Assembly (NCBI GenBank): GCA_035299085.1
Contig: DATGXG010000045.1
Span: 1 to 64,000 of the forward strand
Direction: 5' to 3'
DNA: 64,000 nt
Origin: Bacteroidales bacterium
GTDB lineage: Bacteria; Bacteroidota; Bacteroidia; Bacteroidales; UBA10428
Of the stretch, positions 56,328-64,000 are shown one piece after another. The notes below the pieces were generated by a model. The model was not told where the DNA came from and ran no database searches. It saw only the letters and a program-made list of their open reading frames with translations. Within the stretch, counting starts at the first letter, position 1; every line of letters starts with the position of its first letter. A program made the position numbers and the translations under genes.

Positions 56328-57554
56328 ATGACAACATTAATGAGCCAGGATTTTATTAATCTGGAACACGAATTCGGAGCGCATAATTATCATCCATTGC
56401 CGGTTGTTCTTAAGAAAGGTAAAGGAGTATTTGTATGGGATGTGGAAGGAAAAAAATATTACGATTTTCTTTCTGCCTATTCGGCGGTTAACCAGGGCCA
56501 CTGCCACCCCAGAATTATTAAAGCATTGCGCAAGCAGGCCAAGAAGCTGACTTTAACATCAAGGGCTTTTTATAATGACTGCCTTGGTAAATATGAAAAA
56601 TACGCAACCGGGTTGCTTGGTTATGATAAATTGTTGCCCATGAACTCCGGTGCCGAGGGTGTTGAAAGTGCGCTGAAACTTTGCAGAAGATGGGCGTACG
56701 AAAAGAAAGGAATTTCTGAAAACGAAGCTAAAATAATTGTCTGTGATGGCAACTTCCATGGAAGAACCATCACTGTAATTTCAATGTCAACTGATCCCAG
56801 TTCTTTCAAAGGTTTTGGTCCTTTTACTCCGGGCTTTATCGTAATTCCCTATAATGATCTCGACGCTCTTAAAAAAGCACTTGAAGAACCCAATGTGGCT
56901 GGTTTCCTTGTTGAGCCTATCCAGGGTGAAGCCGGAGTTTTTGTTCCTGATCCCGGTTATCTTAAGGGTGCTTATGATCTTTGCCATAAAAAGAATGTAC
57001 TTTTCATAGCCGATGAAGTACAGACCGGCCTTGCCCGTACAGGTAAAATGCTTGCCTGCAACCACGAAAATGTAAGACCTGACATCCTCATCCTGGGAAA
57101 AGCTCTTTCAGGTGGTGTTTTACCCGTTTCAGCAGTGCTTGCCGATAACGAAATCATGCTGTGCATTAAACCGGGAGAACATGGATCAACCTTCGGAGGA
57201 AACCCCCTGGCATGCAAGGTGGGAATTGCTTCACTCAAGGTTCTTGTTGAAGAAAAGCTTGCAGAAAACGCTGAAAAGCTGGGTACTATCTTCCGTGAAG
57301 AACTCAAGACATTTGAGCGCGACCATGATATGGTTGAATCCGTCCGCGGGAAAGGACTTCTTAACGCCATTGTGATTAAGCCGAAAAACGGAAAAACAGC
57401 CTGGGACGTTTGCGTTGCCCTGATGAACAACGGGTTGCTGGCCAAGCCGACACATGATCATATTATCCGTTTTGCTCCCCCGCTGGTGATTACAGAAGAC
57501 CAGATTATGGAAGCCATCGAGATCATAAAAGACACACTGAACCAGTTTCACTAA
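56328..57554 (+). CDS. rocD: Ornithine aminotransferase
   Basis: A 408-residue class III aminotransferase moving the delta-amino group of ornithine to 2-oxoglutarate, giving glutamate semialdehyde. [15 protein letters not shown], the PLP-site [15 protein letters not shown] and K258 in [12 protein letters not shown] are the typical blocks, and [14 protein letters not shown] follows. Full length. It stands between a divergent lyase gene and a terminator, so it is a single-gene transcript. With SpeA it points to arginine/ornithine metabolism in this region. Confidence 0.93.
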   Translation: MTTLMSQDFINLEHEFGAHNYHPLPVVLKKGKGVFVWDVEGKKYYDFLSAYSAVNQGHCHPRIIKALRKQAKKLTLTSRAFYNDCLGKYEKYATGLLGYDKLLPMNSGAEGVESALKLCRRWAYEKKGISENEAKIIVCDGNFHGRTITVISMSTDPSSFKGFGPFTPGFIVIPYNDLDALKKALEEPNVAGFLVEPIQGEAGVFVPDPGYLKGAYDLCHKKNVLFIADEVQTGLARTGKMLACNHENVRPDILILGKALSGGVLPVSAVLADNEIMLCIKPGEHGSTFGGNPLACKVGIASLKVLVEEKLAENAEKLGTIFREELKTFERDHDMVESVRGKGLLNAIVIKPKNGKTAWDVCVALMNNGLLAKPTHDHIIRFAPPLVITEDQIMEAIEIIKDTLNQFH

Positions 57555-57563
57555 TTTTTTGAG

Positions 57564-57592
57564 CCCCGCACTTTAAAATGCGGGGTTTTTTA
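57564..57592 (+). terminator. Intrinsic terminator of rocD
   Basis: CCCCGCA (57564-57570), an 8-base loop, TGCGGGG (57579-57585), then a run of T. A strong 7-bp G+C-rich stem ten bases after the rocD stop. Confidence 0.92.
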
Positions 57593-57646
57593 TAACCTTG
57601 CGGGAAAATTCAACGTTTAATCTCTATTTGCTGATAACATTCTCGT

Positions 57647-59059
57647 ATGGCATATAAAGTCCTTATTATCGACGACAAAAAGGTCAATAAGGAGGTACTC
57701 GACGGGGTGATTCATTCATCAATCGACGCCGGTATCGTGGATGGCTTTGCCCGTAATGTTCCGGCAGAAGAATTGGCAGTGAGACTGAAGAAAGCCTGCG
57801 AATTCATTGCCACAGGCGACGAAATCACTAAGAAAATTGAGAAAATAAAAGAAGAACGTGATGTATTGATCAAATTTCTTTCCGGATCAGTGCAGGTTCC
57901 CTTCTCTTTTATCGTTATCAAACCTTCAGGTGATATTGAATGGGTAAATGATGGCTTCAGCAGAATTCACGGCTTTGAATTGCCTGAACACCTTGAATGC
58001 CATGGCAGCACGATCTTTTCAGTTGATCCGGCTTCCGAGATCGGCAATCTATTCAATAAATGCCTCGCTGAAGCCAGTCCAATAAATTCAATCTGCCGTG
58101 TAAAGGCACATGACGGAACCAAACTCTGGTTGCAGGTGTTTTTCAATCCTCAAATTAATGCTGAAGGCAAAATTGATGAAATTATTGCTGTCGAAATTGA
58201 TATAACCAAGTTCAGGAATAAGGAAGACGAGTTGCACGCCCAGAACGAAAAGATTAAGGAAATTGCACGAATTCTTGAAAAAACAAACGTTCTGCTTGAA
58301 GAACAAAAGCAGGAAATAAACTCTCAAAAGCAAACCATTGAACTGGAACAGGAGAAATCAGAAAAACTTCTTCTGAATATTCTTCCCTTTGAGGTGGCCA
58401 AACAGCTTAAATCGAAAGGGCGGGCCGGAACACGTTCATATAAACTGGTGAGCGTTTTGTTTGCTGACTTTAAAGGATTCTCAAGGATTAGTAAAACGCT
58501 CGACCCAAAAGACCTGGTGAATATCCTGGATTCCTATTTTGCAACCTTTGATGAGATTACCGGCCGGCACTATATCGAAAAAATCAAAACGATCGGCGAT
58601 GCCTATATGTGTGCAGGGGGGCTTCCTCTGAGCAACAAAAGTAACCCCGTTGACGCGGTTCTGGCTGGTCTTGAAATCCAGAGCTATCTTAATGCACTCA
58701 ATGACACCAAGGTACTCAACAATCTGCAGGTATGGGAACTTCGCATCGGGATCCATACGGGACCTGTTGTGGCAGGAGTTGTAGGTAAAAAGCGCTTTGC
58801 ATACGATATCTGGGGTGACACTGTAAATGTTGCAAGTCGCATGGAACAAGGCGGACATGTGGGAATGGTCAACATTTCAGGTATCACTTACGATTATATT
58901 AAAGATTTTTTTGACTGCGATTACAGGGGAAAAATCGAAACAAAGAATCTCGGGAAAATCGATATGTACTTTGTTAACCGCATCAAGCCCGAATTCTCCC
59001 AGGACAAACTGGGTATACTTCCAAATGAATTAATGATGAATTATGTAAATAAACTGTAA
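57647..59059 (+). CDS. PAS-domain class III adenylate cyclase
   Basis: A 470-residue cytosolic cyclase. Order: a short N terminus that looks like the first strand and helix of a receiver (YKVLIIDDKKVNKE); PAS domain (about 80-195); coiled coil (about 195-250); class III cyclase domain (about 255-450). All six key residues are present: metal D274 and D318, adenine-selecting K314 and D387, and transition-state N394 and R398. That set is the adenylate type, as in mycobacterial Rv1625c. No membrane segment. It follows the rocD terminator; no cAMP-receptor gene is adjacent. Confidence 0.92.
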   Translation: MAYKVLIIDDKKVNKEVLDGVIHSSIDAGIVDGFARNVPAEELAVRLKKACEFIATGDEITKKIEKIKEERDVLIKFLSGSVQVPFSFIVIKPSGDIEWVNDGFSRIHGFELPEHLECHGSTIFSVDPASEIGNLFNKCLAEASPINSICRVKAHDGTKLWLQVFFNPQINAEGKIDEIIAVEIDITKFRNKEDELHAQNEKIKEIARILEKTNVLLEEQKQEINSQKQTIELEQEKSEKLLLNILPFEVAKQLKSKGRAGTRSYKLVSVLFADFKGFSRISKTLDPKDLVNILDSYFATFDEITGRHYIEKIKTIGDAYMCAGGLPLSNKSNPVDAVLAGLEIQSYLNALNDTKVLNNLQVWELRIGIHTGPVVAGVVGKKRFAYDIWGDTVNVASRMEQGGHVGMVNISGITYDYIKDFFDCDYRGKIETKNLGKIDMYFVNRIKPEFSQDKLGILPNELMMNYVNKL

Positions 59060-59192
59060 ATACATTCATGTAAAAAATTCTGCTATTTACCAATTCATTT
59101 ATACTATCTGCATAATAAACACAACCTGCCCTTTCACATTACGTAATTTCATAAGACAACCCCGACTAATAACAGCAAGGTTCATCTGACAA

Positions 59193-60137
59193 ATGGAACT
59201 AACTAATTTAAAGCAACTCGATCTGGAAGATATCGCCCATGGCGAAATTAACTGCATGGTTGCGACTATCGGACAACAACCGAGATGTTATTTCCTGGCT
59301 GAAAAACTACACCATGCCGTTTCAAGAAAAATTCTTCTTGTACCACCAGAAATTGATCCAAAAGCAGGAAAATTTCTTCCGGTATTCGAAAAGTTCGGGT
59401 TTGTTAACCGGACCACAGCCAATCATGAATTCGAAAACATACTCCCGGTTTTAAATGAGATATGTAAAGTCAGCGGCGGAAAAATAAACGTACTCATTGA
59501 TTATTCCTGCATGCCTAAGAAATGGTATGCTGCGTTTATCGATGGAATAACAAGGAATAATTACCCTGTTGAGGAAGTCAATTTTTACCTTTCATATACG
59601 CCGAAAGTTTTTGATAAAAAACCCGGAAAACAATCCATTGATTATTTTGGTCCGATAATACGCAAGCGTGACAATCTTAATGAAAAAAAACCTGTTTCTA
59701 TGATTGTAGCGCTTGATAACAATCATAATACGGTTATCGAAGCGGTGAATAAAGTGAAGCCGCAAAAACTGCTGGCGTTTATCCCAAACTGTAGTCATGA
59801 TCCTGAATACAGTAAACTGGTAGAAGAAAACAATAAAAGCCTGCTTGGAAAATTAAATCCGCAAAACATAATCCGCTATGAATGCGACCGGCCCGAGCAG
59901 ATCAATTCACTCCTGACTTCATGCTGCCTGGATGAAAGAATCGACTCTGAGGTCGTTATTCTTCCCCAGGGTCCGAAAACTTTTTCGATGATGTCCATGC
60001 TGCTTAGCGTAAGATATCCAGATGTGAAGCTTTGGGAAATTATCCTTAAAGACCTGAAAATCAACTCCGAACACGGCCACCCCGCGGCCAATCCCGTTAT
60101 TGTGAAAGTTTCTTTCATTAACGATGAACTTGATTGA
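59193..60137 (+). CDS. Uncharacterised two-half alpha/beta protein
   Basis: A 314-residue soluble protein that I cannot assign. It looks like two alpha/beta halves: residues 20-145 with strands CMVATIG, ILLVPPEID and INVLIDYSCMPKKWYAA (98-114), and residues 165-285 with VSMIVALDNN, LLAFIPNCSHDP and EVVILPQGPKTFSMMS (253-268). The blocks IDYSCMPKKWY and LPQGPK look conserved-motif-like, with a nucleotide-sensing or Rossmann-like fold as a possibility. It follows the cyclase by 133 bases and precedes a DNA-binding-like gene by 89 bases. Function unknown. Confidence 0.8.
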   Translation: MELTNLKQLDLEDIAHGEINCMVATIGQQPRCYFLAEKLHHAVSRKILLVPPEIDPKAGKFLPVFEKFGFVNRTTANHEFENILPVLNEICKVSGGKINVLIDYSCMPKKWYAAFIDGITRNNYPVEEVNFYLSYTPKVFDKKPGKQSIDYFGPIIRKRDNLNEKKPVSMIVALDNNHNTVIEAVNKVKPQKLLAFIPNCSHDPEYSKLVEENNKSLLGKLNPQNIIRYECDRPEQINSLLTSCCLDERIDSEVVILPQGPKTFSMMSMLLSVRYPDVKLWEIILKDLKINSEHGHPAANPVIVKVSFINDELD

Positions 60138-60226
60138 CACATAAGTGTTTCTTAAAAACGAAAAGCGGGTAGTCTTTCTATCCAGAATCAATTAAGTATT
60201 AAGTTTAGTCTGAACCATTTCTTGCT

Positions 60227-60808
60227 ATGAAAAAGCTTGAATTCGGCGATTGGGATGATGTGTTGAAATGGTCATACAGCCTGGCGAGCAAGTACACAAT
60301 TGAAAATCTTGTTCCACTTGGGGTAACTTCTGCCAGAAAGTTTGATGCATATAAACGGTCAAAAAAGCCACTTCCCAGGAAGTTCCCACGTATTCCTGAT
60401 GAATATTTTATAAGAAAAGGTACATGGAAAGGCTGGGGAGATTTTCTCGGTTATCCGGAACACAAGAAATCGAGGTATTACCTTAATTATCGTGATGCTT
60501 CACGTGTGGTAAGGGAATCCGGAATTAAAAATTCGAAAGAATACCTGAAATGGAAAGATCGTCCTTCCAATCTTCCCTCACGTCCCGAGTATTTTTATAA
60601 AGAATGGAACGGCTGGAAAGATTTCCTGGGATCGAGCTACCAGGCTCCGGATCCGAGACATTACACTAAACTAAGCATTACGGATGTACGCATTATTAAG
60701 CATCAGCTTAATATGGGGATTTCCGGAGCTGTGCTGGCTAAAACATTCAAAGTCTCTGAGATGCAGATAAGCCGTATCAAAAGAGGCGAGAATTGGAATG
60801 AAATCTGA
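60227..60808 (+). CDS. Integrase-repeat and HTH protein, DNA-binding-like
   Basis: A 193-residue protein. Two copies of a W-x-x-W-x-D-F-L-G repeat are clear: P-x-x-Y...WKGWGDFLGY (about 53-76) and PSRPEYF...WNGWKDFLGS (about 117-136), with a shorter L-P-R-K motif before them. They match the repeat unit found on phage-type integrases and on homing-type nucleases. Residues 148-190 form a helix-turn-helix (VRIIKHQLNMGISGAVLAK, then VSEMQISRIKRG). There is no integrase or nuclease catalytic domain, so it is a stand-alone DNA-binding module of unknown purpose. Confidence 0.8.
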   Translation: MKKLEFGDWDDVLKWSYSLASKYTIENLVPLGVTSARKFDAYKRSKKPLPRKFPRIPDEYFIRKGTWKGWGDFLGYPEHKKSRYYLNYRDASRVVRESGIKNSKEYLKWKDRPSNLPSRPEYFYKEWNGWKDFLGSSYQAPDPRHYTKLSITDVRIIKHQLNMGISGAVLAKTFKVSEMQISRIKRGENWNEI

Positions 60809-60884
60809 AACTTGAAATCCAATATTTTATTTGTTTTTTGTTTTGCTTTTTAATAAACTTTACCTCACCTAATTCCATCATTCT

Positions 60885-61151
60885 ATGACTATTTACGTTG
60901 GTAACATCAGTTACACATTGGGCGAAGATGAAATCAGAAAAATCTTCGAGGTTATGGGGAGTGTTGAATCCATCAAACTCATCCGTGATAAGAGAACCGG
61001 GAAATCAAAAGGTTATTGCTTCATAGAAATGCCTGATAAAAAGGAAGCTATGGAAGCAATCAATGCCCTGGATGGCAAAGATGTTTCCGGCAGGAACCTG
61101 AGGGTTATTAAAGCACATTCTACCAAGAAGGTCAGGGAAGAAGTGCAGTGA
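60885..61151 (+). CDS. RRM-domain RNA-binding protein
   Basis: An 88-residue single RNA recognition motif. RNP2 is IYVGNI (3-8) and RNP1 is KGYCFIEM (44-51), both with the aromatic residues that stack on bases. Bacteroidota and cyanobacteria have such small glycine-poor RRM proteins, thought to act in cold adaptation or mRNA control. It lies 76 bases after the HTH protein and ends 25 bases from the convergent TonB receptor. Confidence 0.92.
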   Translation: MTIYVGNISYTLGEDEIRKIFEVMGSVESIKLIRDKRTGKSKGYCFIEMPDKKEAMEAINALDGKDVSGRNLRVIKAHSTKKVREEVQ

Positions 61152-61176
61152 AGTGATTACAGAGGCAGACAATTCT

Positions 61177-63195
61177 CTATTGTATGCTTCTTTTCAAGGG
61201 GAAACTAAATCTAACTCCGCCTTTGACCCATATGCCTGGTTGTCTTGTGGAGCCTGCATCAATATATTGCCTGTTAAGCAAATTGCTCGCTTCGGTATAC
61301 AGTTGCACCATTTTGAAGGACCAGGAAAAAGCTAAATCCATGAGCCAAAAAGGCTTATAAGCGATTTGCGAGAAACCTGAATCCTCATTGTATACAACTG
61401 CTGATCCGAATCTGTCCTGATAACTTATATTCCAGGTTACTGAAAAATGGTTAACAGGCTCGATGTACAGGCCTATTGCGAGTTTATGCTTCAGATTGTA
61501 ATATTTGGCAACGGAATCCGGAATGGATTTATGAATCGTTAACCATGTGTAATTCAAAATTACTTTTACAGGAAACGGCTGTGATATACGAGCTGTAATG
61601 TTTGATGACACACCGGCTGATTCATAATGGTTAACATTCACCGGTTTAAAGCTATTTGTATTGTACGACCATAACCACTCAATCACATCGCGGCCCTTGT
61701 TATAAAAGGCTGCCAGTTTCAGGTTAACATGTCCGGCTGAGTTTCTTATTCCTGCTTCAAAAGAATTGATCCGGTTAGGCACAAGATTGAGATTCCCCTG
61801 GTTTACAGGATCCTTATAAAACAGGTCGGTGAAAGTAGGTAAATGAAGTGCCCTGTTATAGCTGCCAAAGACAGAAATTGAACTTCCTATTTTAAGGTTT
61901 GCATCCAGTCCGGGAAAAACGGATACCTTGTTTTTAAAGCCCGTGTTGCGATTTATCATAAGTCCACCCGTAAGACTTAACCGGTTAATTTTGACAACGT
62001 ATTCTGCAAAGGCAGAAAAATTCACCCTCTGATATTGCTTTGAATAAAAGAGGCTATCCGTCCCTCTGATCTTTATGGGATCGGGAATGTCAAATCCTAT
62101 GTTGGTACTGTAAATATTGTCGGCCCGAACATCCAATCCATAATTCTGAGTTATTATATCACCCGACCAGGTAACGCTTAACTGGCTTCCCAGCAGGTCA
62201 GTCAGATGAAAATTCTGATATAGGGCCGGGTTATCCCTGAAGAGCACAAAATGATCGTTTTTGTGACGCCAGTAAATAACAGGTGAAATTTTAACCGAAT
62301 TGCCACTCGTAAGCCTCAGGCTCGAAAAAAAAGTGCCTGTTTCTTCATACTGGTTGGGATATTTTGGTGAATAAAAACCTGCTGCACCGAACTTCTTATC
62401 CTGGTAACCGGCTTGAAAATCAACCACTGTAGCACCGGAATGATATCCTCCCCTGTAATAAAAGTTGTTAAGCTTATGATCAGTATCTTTCATATAACCT
62501 GAAGAGGATGACCTTCCGGCCGAGATGAAATGGTCGAATGCGCCTGTATTGAAACCCACATCGGCATGACTGCGGATGAGATCATACATTCCGAAGGACT
62601 GGGAAACGGAAACGGATTGCGGATTCTTCCGGGTAATTATGTTAACCGCTCCCATAAAAGCATCCGGTCCGAGAACCCGGGCTGCAGGACCTTCCAGCAC
62701 TTCGATCCTTTCAATAGTTTCAGGATCTAACGGTATATCGAGGTTGTAATGGCCTGTCTGCGGGTCGGATACATTAATTCCGTTTATAAGTACCATGATA
62801 TGATCAAAAGAACTCCCCCTGATACTCGCGTCTGCCTGGATACCAAATAAGCCTCTTTGCCGGATATCCAGATTGGATATATATTCAAGTAAATCGGTTA
62901 TTCCTGTTACTCCTGCTTTCTCAATCTCATCGCGCCGTACGACAGTGACCATGCGGGCAATTTCTGTTGAAATAATTTGGCTTCGCCTACCTGTAATTTC
63001 AACCTGCTGTAGTTCCTTAACCGATGAACTGTCGGTCTGAGAAAAAGCAATTGCATTTTTGTCAACCAGGGAATACGATATACAGAGTACCCCGATTTTA
63101 ATTATTCTGGATAAACTAAGGAGAATGGAATTTTTTTTCCTGCTCCATGATTTAAAACAAAGAACCGCTCGGGTGGAGTAATTTCTTTCTTTCAT
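61177..63195 (-). CDS. TonB-dependent outer membrane receptor
   Basis: A 672-residue receptor. After a long hydrophobic N-terminal region (not a clean signal peptide) comes the plug domain (about 70-190: VEITGRRS, RGSSFDHIMVLINGINVSDPQTG, VLEGPAARVLGPDAFMGAVNIITR) and a 22-strand-type barrel ending in KGGVRFSFPLKRS. It has the size and plug type of BtuB-like or siderophore-type receptors, not SusC, and no SusD gene follows. ATG at 63195 is chosen; an earlier TTG at 63210 is less likely. No cobalamin riboswitch was seen upstream. The ligand is unknown. Confidence 0.9.
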   Translation of the reverse strand: MKERNYSTRAVLCFKSWSRKKNSILLSLSRIIKIGVLCISYSLVDKNAIAFSQTDSSSVKELQQVEITGRRSQIISTEIARMVTVVRRDEIEKAGVTGITDLLEYISNLDIRQRGLFGIQADASIRGSSFDHIMVLINGINVSDPQTGHYNLDIPLDPETIERIEVLEGPAARVLGPDAFMGAVNIITRKNPQSVSVSQSFGMYDLIRSHADVGFNTGAFDHFISAGRSSSSGYMKDTDHKLNNFYYRGGYHSGATVVDFQAGYQDKKFGAAGFYSPKYPNQYEETGTFFSSLRLTSGNSVKISPVIYWRHKNDHFVLFRDNPALYQNFHLTDLLGSQLSVTWSGDIITQNYGLDVRADNIYSTNIGFDIPDPIKIRGTDSLFYSKQYQRVNFSAFAEYVVKINRLSLTGGLMINRNTGFKNKVSVFPGLDANLKIGSSISVFGSYNRALHLPTFTDLFYKDPVNQGNLNLVPNRINSFEAGIRNSAGHVNLKLAAFYNKGRDVIEWLWSYNTNSFKPVNVNHYESAGVSSNITARISQPFPVKVILNYTWLTIHKSIPDSVAKYYNLKHKLAIGLYIEPVNHFSVTWNISYQDRFGSAVVYNEDSGFSQIAYKPFWLMDLAFSWSFKMVQLYTEASNLLNRQYIDAGSTRQPGIWVKGGVRFSFPLKRSIQ

Positions 63196-63214
63196 CAGGT
63201 GAATATTCAAACCG

Positions 63215-63222
63215 CAAATGTA
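63215..63222 (-). promoter_or_regulatory. -7 box of the TonB receptor gene
   Basis: Minus strand TACATTTG fits TAnnTTTG about 20 bases before the ATG. The gap 63196-63535 (340 bases) between the two divergent genes otherwise shows only AT-rich sequence and the plus-strand box at 63487. Confidence 0.4.
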
Positions 63223-63486
63223 ATCTTACAGATAAACAGTTGTCCGCTATTTTGTTCAACGTAAGCAGCCGTCTTGTTAAAAAGTTATTAACAACCGGAT
63301 TTATTTCTGTTGAAAATTATGAACATAATTCCGTACTGAAATGTTATTCTATAACAAACTGAAAGAATGATATTTATTGAGGCATAAGAAGGCAGTTATT
63401 GCGTAATATTGTTTTTTTTGATTTTAATTTAAAACGTTCGTACTCAAATTAATGAAAAAAGATAATAATGGTTTTAATAAAATTAC

Positions 63487-63494
63487 TATTTTTG
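63487..63494 (+). promoter_or_regulatory. -7 box of the small lipoprotein gene
   Basis: TATTTTTG fits TAnnTTTG. It predicts a transcript start near 63500, which supports the ATG at 63536 over the upstream in-frame codon at 63452. Confidence 0.5.
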
Positions 63495-63535
63495 TGCCGT
63501 TTAATAAACTATCATTCACATCAAATTTTAAGAAA

Positions 63536-63706
63536 ATGAAAAAAATAGCTTATTTGTTTGTTGCTTTTGCTTTCTGTGGTGTTGTTGCCCTTAGTTCATG
63601 CAAATCGAAAACTGAACCCGCTGCAACTGATCAGACTGTTATTGAAGAAACTACTCCTTCAGTTGACACCGCTGCAGTTGATACAACAGCTGCTCCTGTT
63701 CAGTAA
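63536..63706 (+). CDS. Small Thr/Ala-rich lipoprotein
   Basis: A 56-residue lipoprotein precursor: signal helix MKKIAYLFVAFAFCGVVAL, lipobox ALSSC with lipidated C22, and a mature part of about 35 residues rich in Thr, Ala, Glu and Asp with no fold. Similar tiny acidic lipoproteins are common and uncharacterised in Bacteroidota. Its own promoter box and the terminator at 63749 make it a single-gene transcript, probably abundant. Confidence 0.8.
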   Translation: MKKIAYLFVAFAFCGVVALSSCKSKTEPAATDQTVIEETTPSVDTAAVDTTAAPVQ

Positions 63707-63748
63707 TCAAACAGATTACATTTAAAGGGGAAGAAATTAAAGAAAAGT

Positions 63749-63788
63749 ACACCCTTCAAGGTTATAAACTTTGAAGGGTGTTTTTATT
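63749..63788. terminator. Bidirectional intrinsic terminator
   Basis: Perfect 11-bp stem ACACCCTTCAA/TTGAAGGGTGT (63749-63781) with a T tail on the plus strand; the minus strand side is followed by A/T-rich sequence. Lies between the small lipoprotein and the convergent phosphohydrolase gene. Confidence 0.9.
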
Positions 63789-64000
63789 TATGCAGGATAG
63801 GATATTCTTACATGGTAAATATTCTGCAATCGCTTTTTAAATACCTCTTTTATTGTTGTAATATCCTTAAATGTAATTTGCGCTTCATTATACTGCTCAT
63901 CAGTCATCTGCGAAGTAATAATATTATCCACCAGCGTATCAATAGTACTTTCGGTTATTGATTTCAGACTCCTGGAAGCGGCTTCAACCGAGTCGGCCAT
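63788..64000 (-). CDS. 7TM-HD (PgpH-like) phosphohydrolase, C-terminal end
   Basis: The last 70 residues of a longer protein whose start is beyond the window. The segment ADSVEAASRSLK and LTFKDI-like ITFKDITTIKEVFKKRL...YHVRISYP match the end of the HD domain in 7TM-receptor HD (PgpH) proteins, which degrade cyclic di-AMP. The ATG at the window edge is an internal methionine, not the start. The HD signature itself lies outside the window. Confidence 0.8.
   Translation of the reverse strand: MADSVEAASRSLKSITESTIDTLVDNIITSQMTDEQYNEAQITFKDITTIKEVFKKRLQNIYHVRISYPA

Noticed and set aside
57647..60137. Pycsar- or CBASS-like antiphage system (cyclase plus unknown protein)
   Set aside because: The cyclase carries the full adenylate-type residue set and a PAS domain, and the neighbour shows no TIR, nuclease, phospholipase or membrane effector. 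It remains an open question, not a call.
63196..63210. TTG start at 63210 for the TonB receptor
   Set aside because: The ATG at 63195 is five codons later and only a few bases from a -7 box; the extra residues add nothing.
63196..63535. Cobalamin riboswitch upstream of the TonB receptor
   Set aside because: None of the conserved B12-box words is present; the region is AT-rich without a clear fold.
1..64000. tRNA, rRNA, transposase, integrase or prophage genes
   Set aside because: Read through on both strands by eye; no T-loop or anticodon-arm pattern and no such protein was found, though a covariance search was not possible.

Overview
The window is chromosomal DNA of a Bacteroidota bacterium, most likely a free-living or facultative member of the Bacteroidales/Marinilabiliales type. 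The evidence is the gene content (TonB-dependent receptor, long rpsA, M49 and S41 peptidases, SiaB/SiaC-type regulators, a PD40 lipoprotein, a NadR-type kinase beside PnuC), the near absence of Shine-Dalgarno sequences, and promoters of the Bacteroidota form TTG-N19-TAnnTTTG. The complete rseC-rnfBCDGEA operon points to a respiratory or fermentative anaerobe with ion-gradient chemistry. I found no rRNA, tRNA, CRISPR array, transposase or prophage. Coding density is high, and several neighbours overlap or nearly touch at their ends.

Layout. 1-308: two tandem-repeat arrays with complementary core words. 309-2659: a receiver protein overlapping a CheA-type kinase. 2.7-7.3 kb: a dipeptidase convergent with ftsK-lolA. 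7.5-13 kb: the Rnf operon. 13-16 kb: a PAP2 phosphatase, ArnT-like transferase and polyprenyl-phosphate glycosyltransferase module. 16.1-21 kb: an M49-type lipoprotein peptidase, a multi-pass membrane protein and a lipoprotein with both a haem-c motif and a beta-propeller. 21-28.3 kb: recG, a methyltransferase, gcvT, an HPt-STAS pair and clpB. 28.5-32.6 kb: a very large ABCG-like transporter and a SiaB/SiaC pair. 32.8-36.7 kb: ctpA-like peptidase, pnuC, nadR-type kinase and rRNA methyltransferase. 36.8-41.7 kb: guaA, rnz, STAS and rpsA. 41.9-53.4 kb: sugar-nucleotide and polysaccharide genes (ugd, rfbA, rfbC, rfbD, phosphoglucomutase, glycosyltransferase, uxs) with yjbQ, speA and a PHP-type lipoprotein. 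53.5-57.6 kb: two orphan receivers, a divergent tryptophanase-family lyase and ornithine aminotransferase. 57.6-61.2 kb: a PAS-adenylate cyclase, a protein of unknown function, a DNA-binding-like repeat protein and an RRM protein. 61.2-64 kb: a TonB-dependent receptor, a tiny lipoprotein and the 3' end of a 7TM-HD phosphohydrolase gene.

The recurring theme is intracellular signalling by small single-domain proteins: three receivers, one HPt, two STAS proteins, SiaB/SiaC, a CheA-type kinase, a class III cyclase and a probable cyclic-dinucleotide phosphodiesterase, spread among housekeeping and envelope genes. No single locus is an obvious known defence system. The least explained block is 57.6-61.2 kb (cyclase, unknown two-half alpha/beta protein, integrase-repeat protein, RRM protein). 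The most unusual non-coding signal is the pair of loci (12-223 and 47749-47850) where two adjacent short tandem arrays carry reverse-complementary core words.
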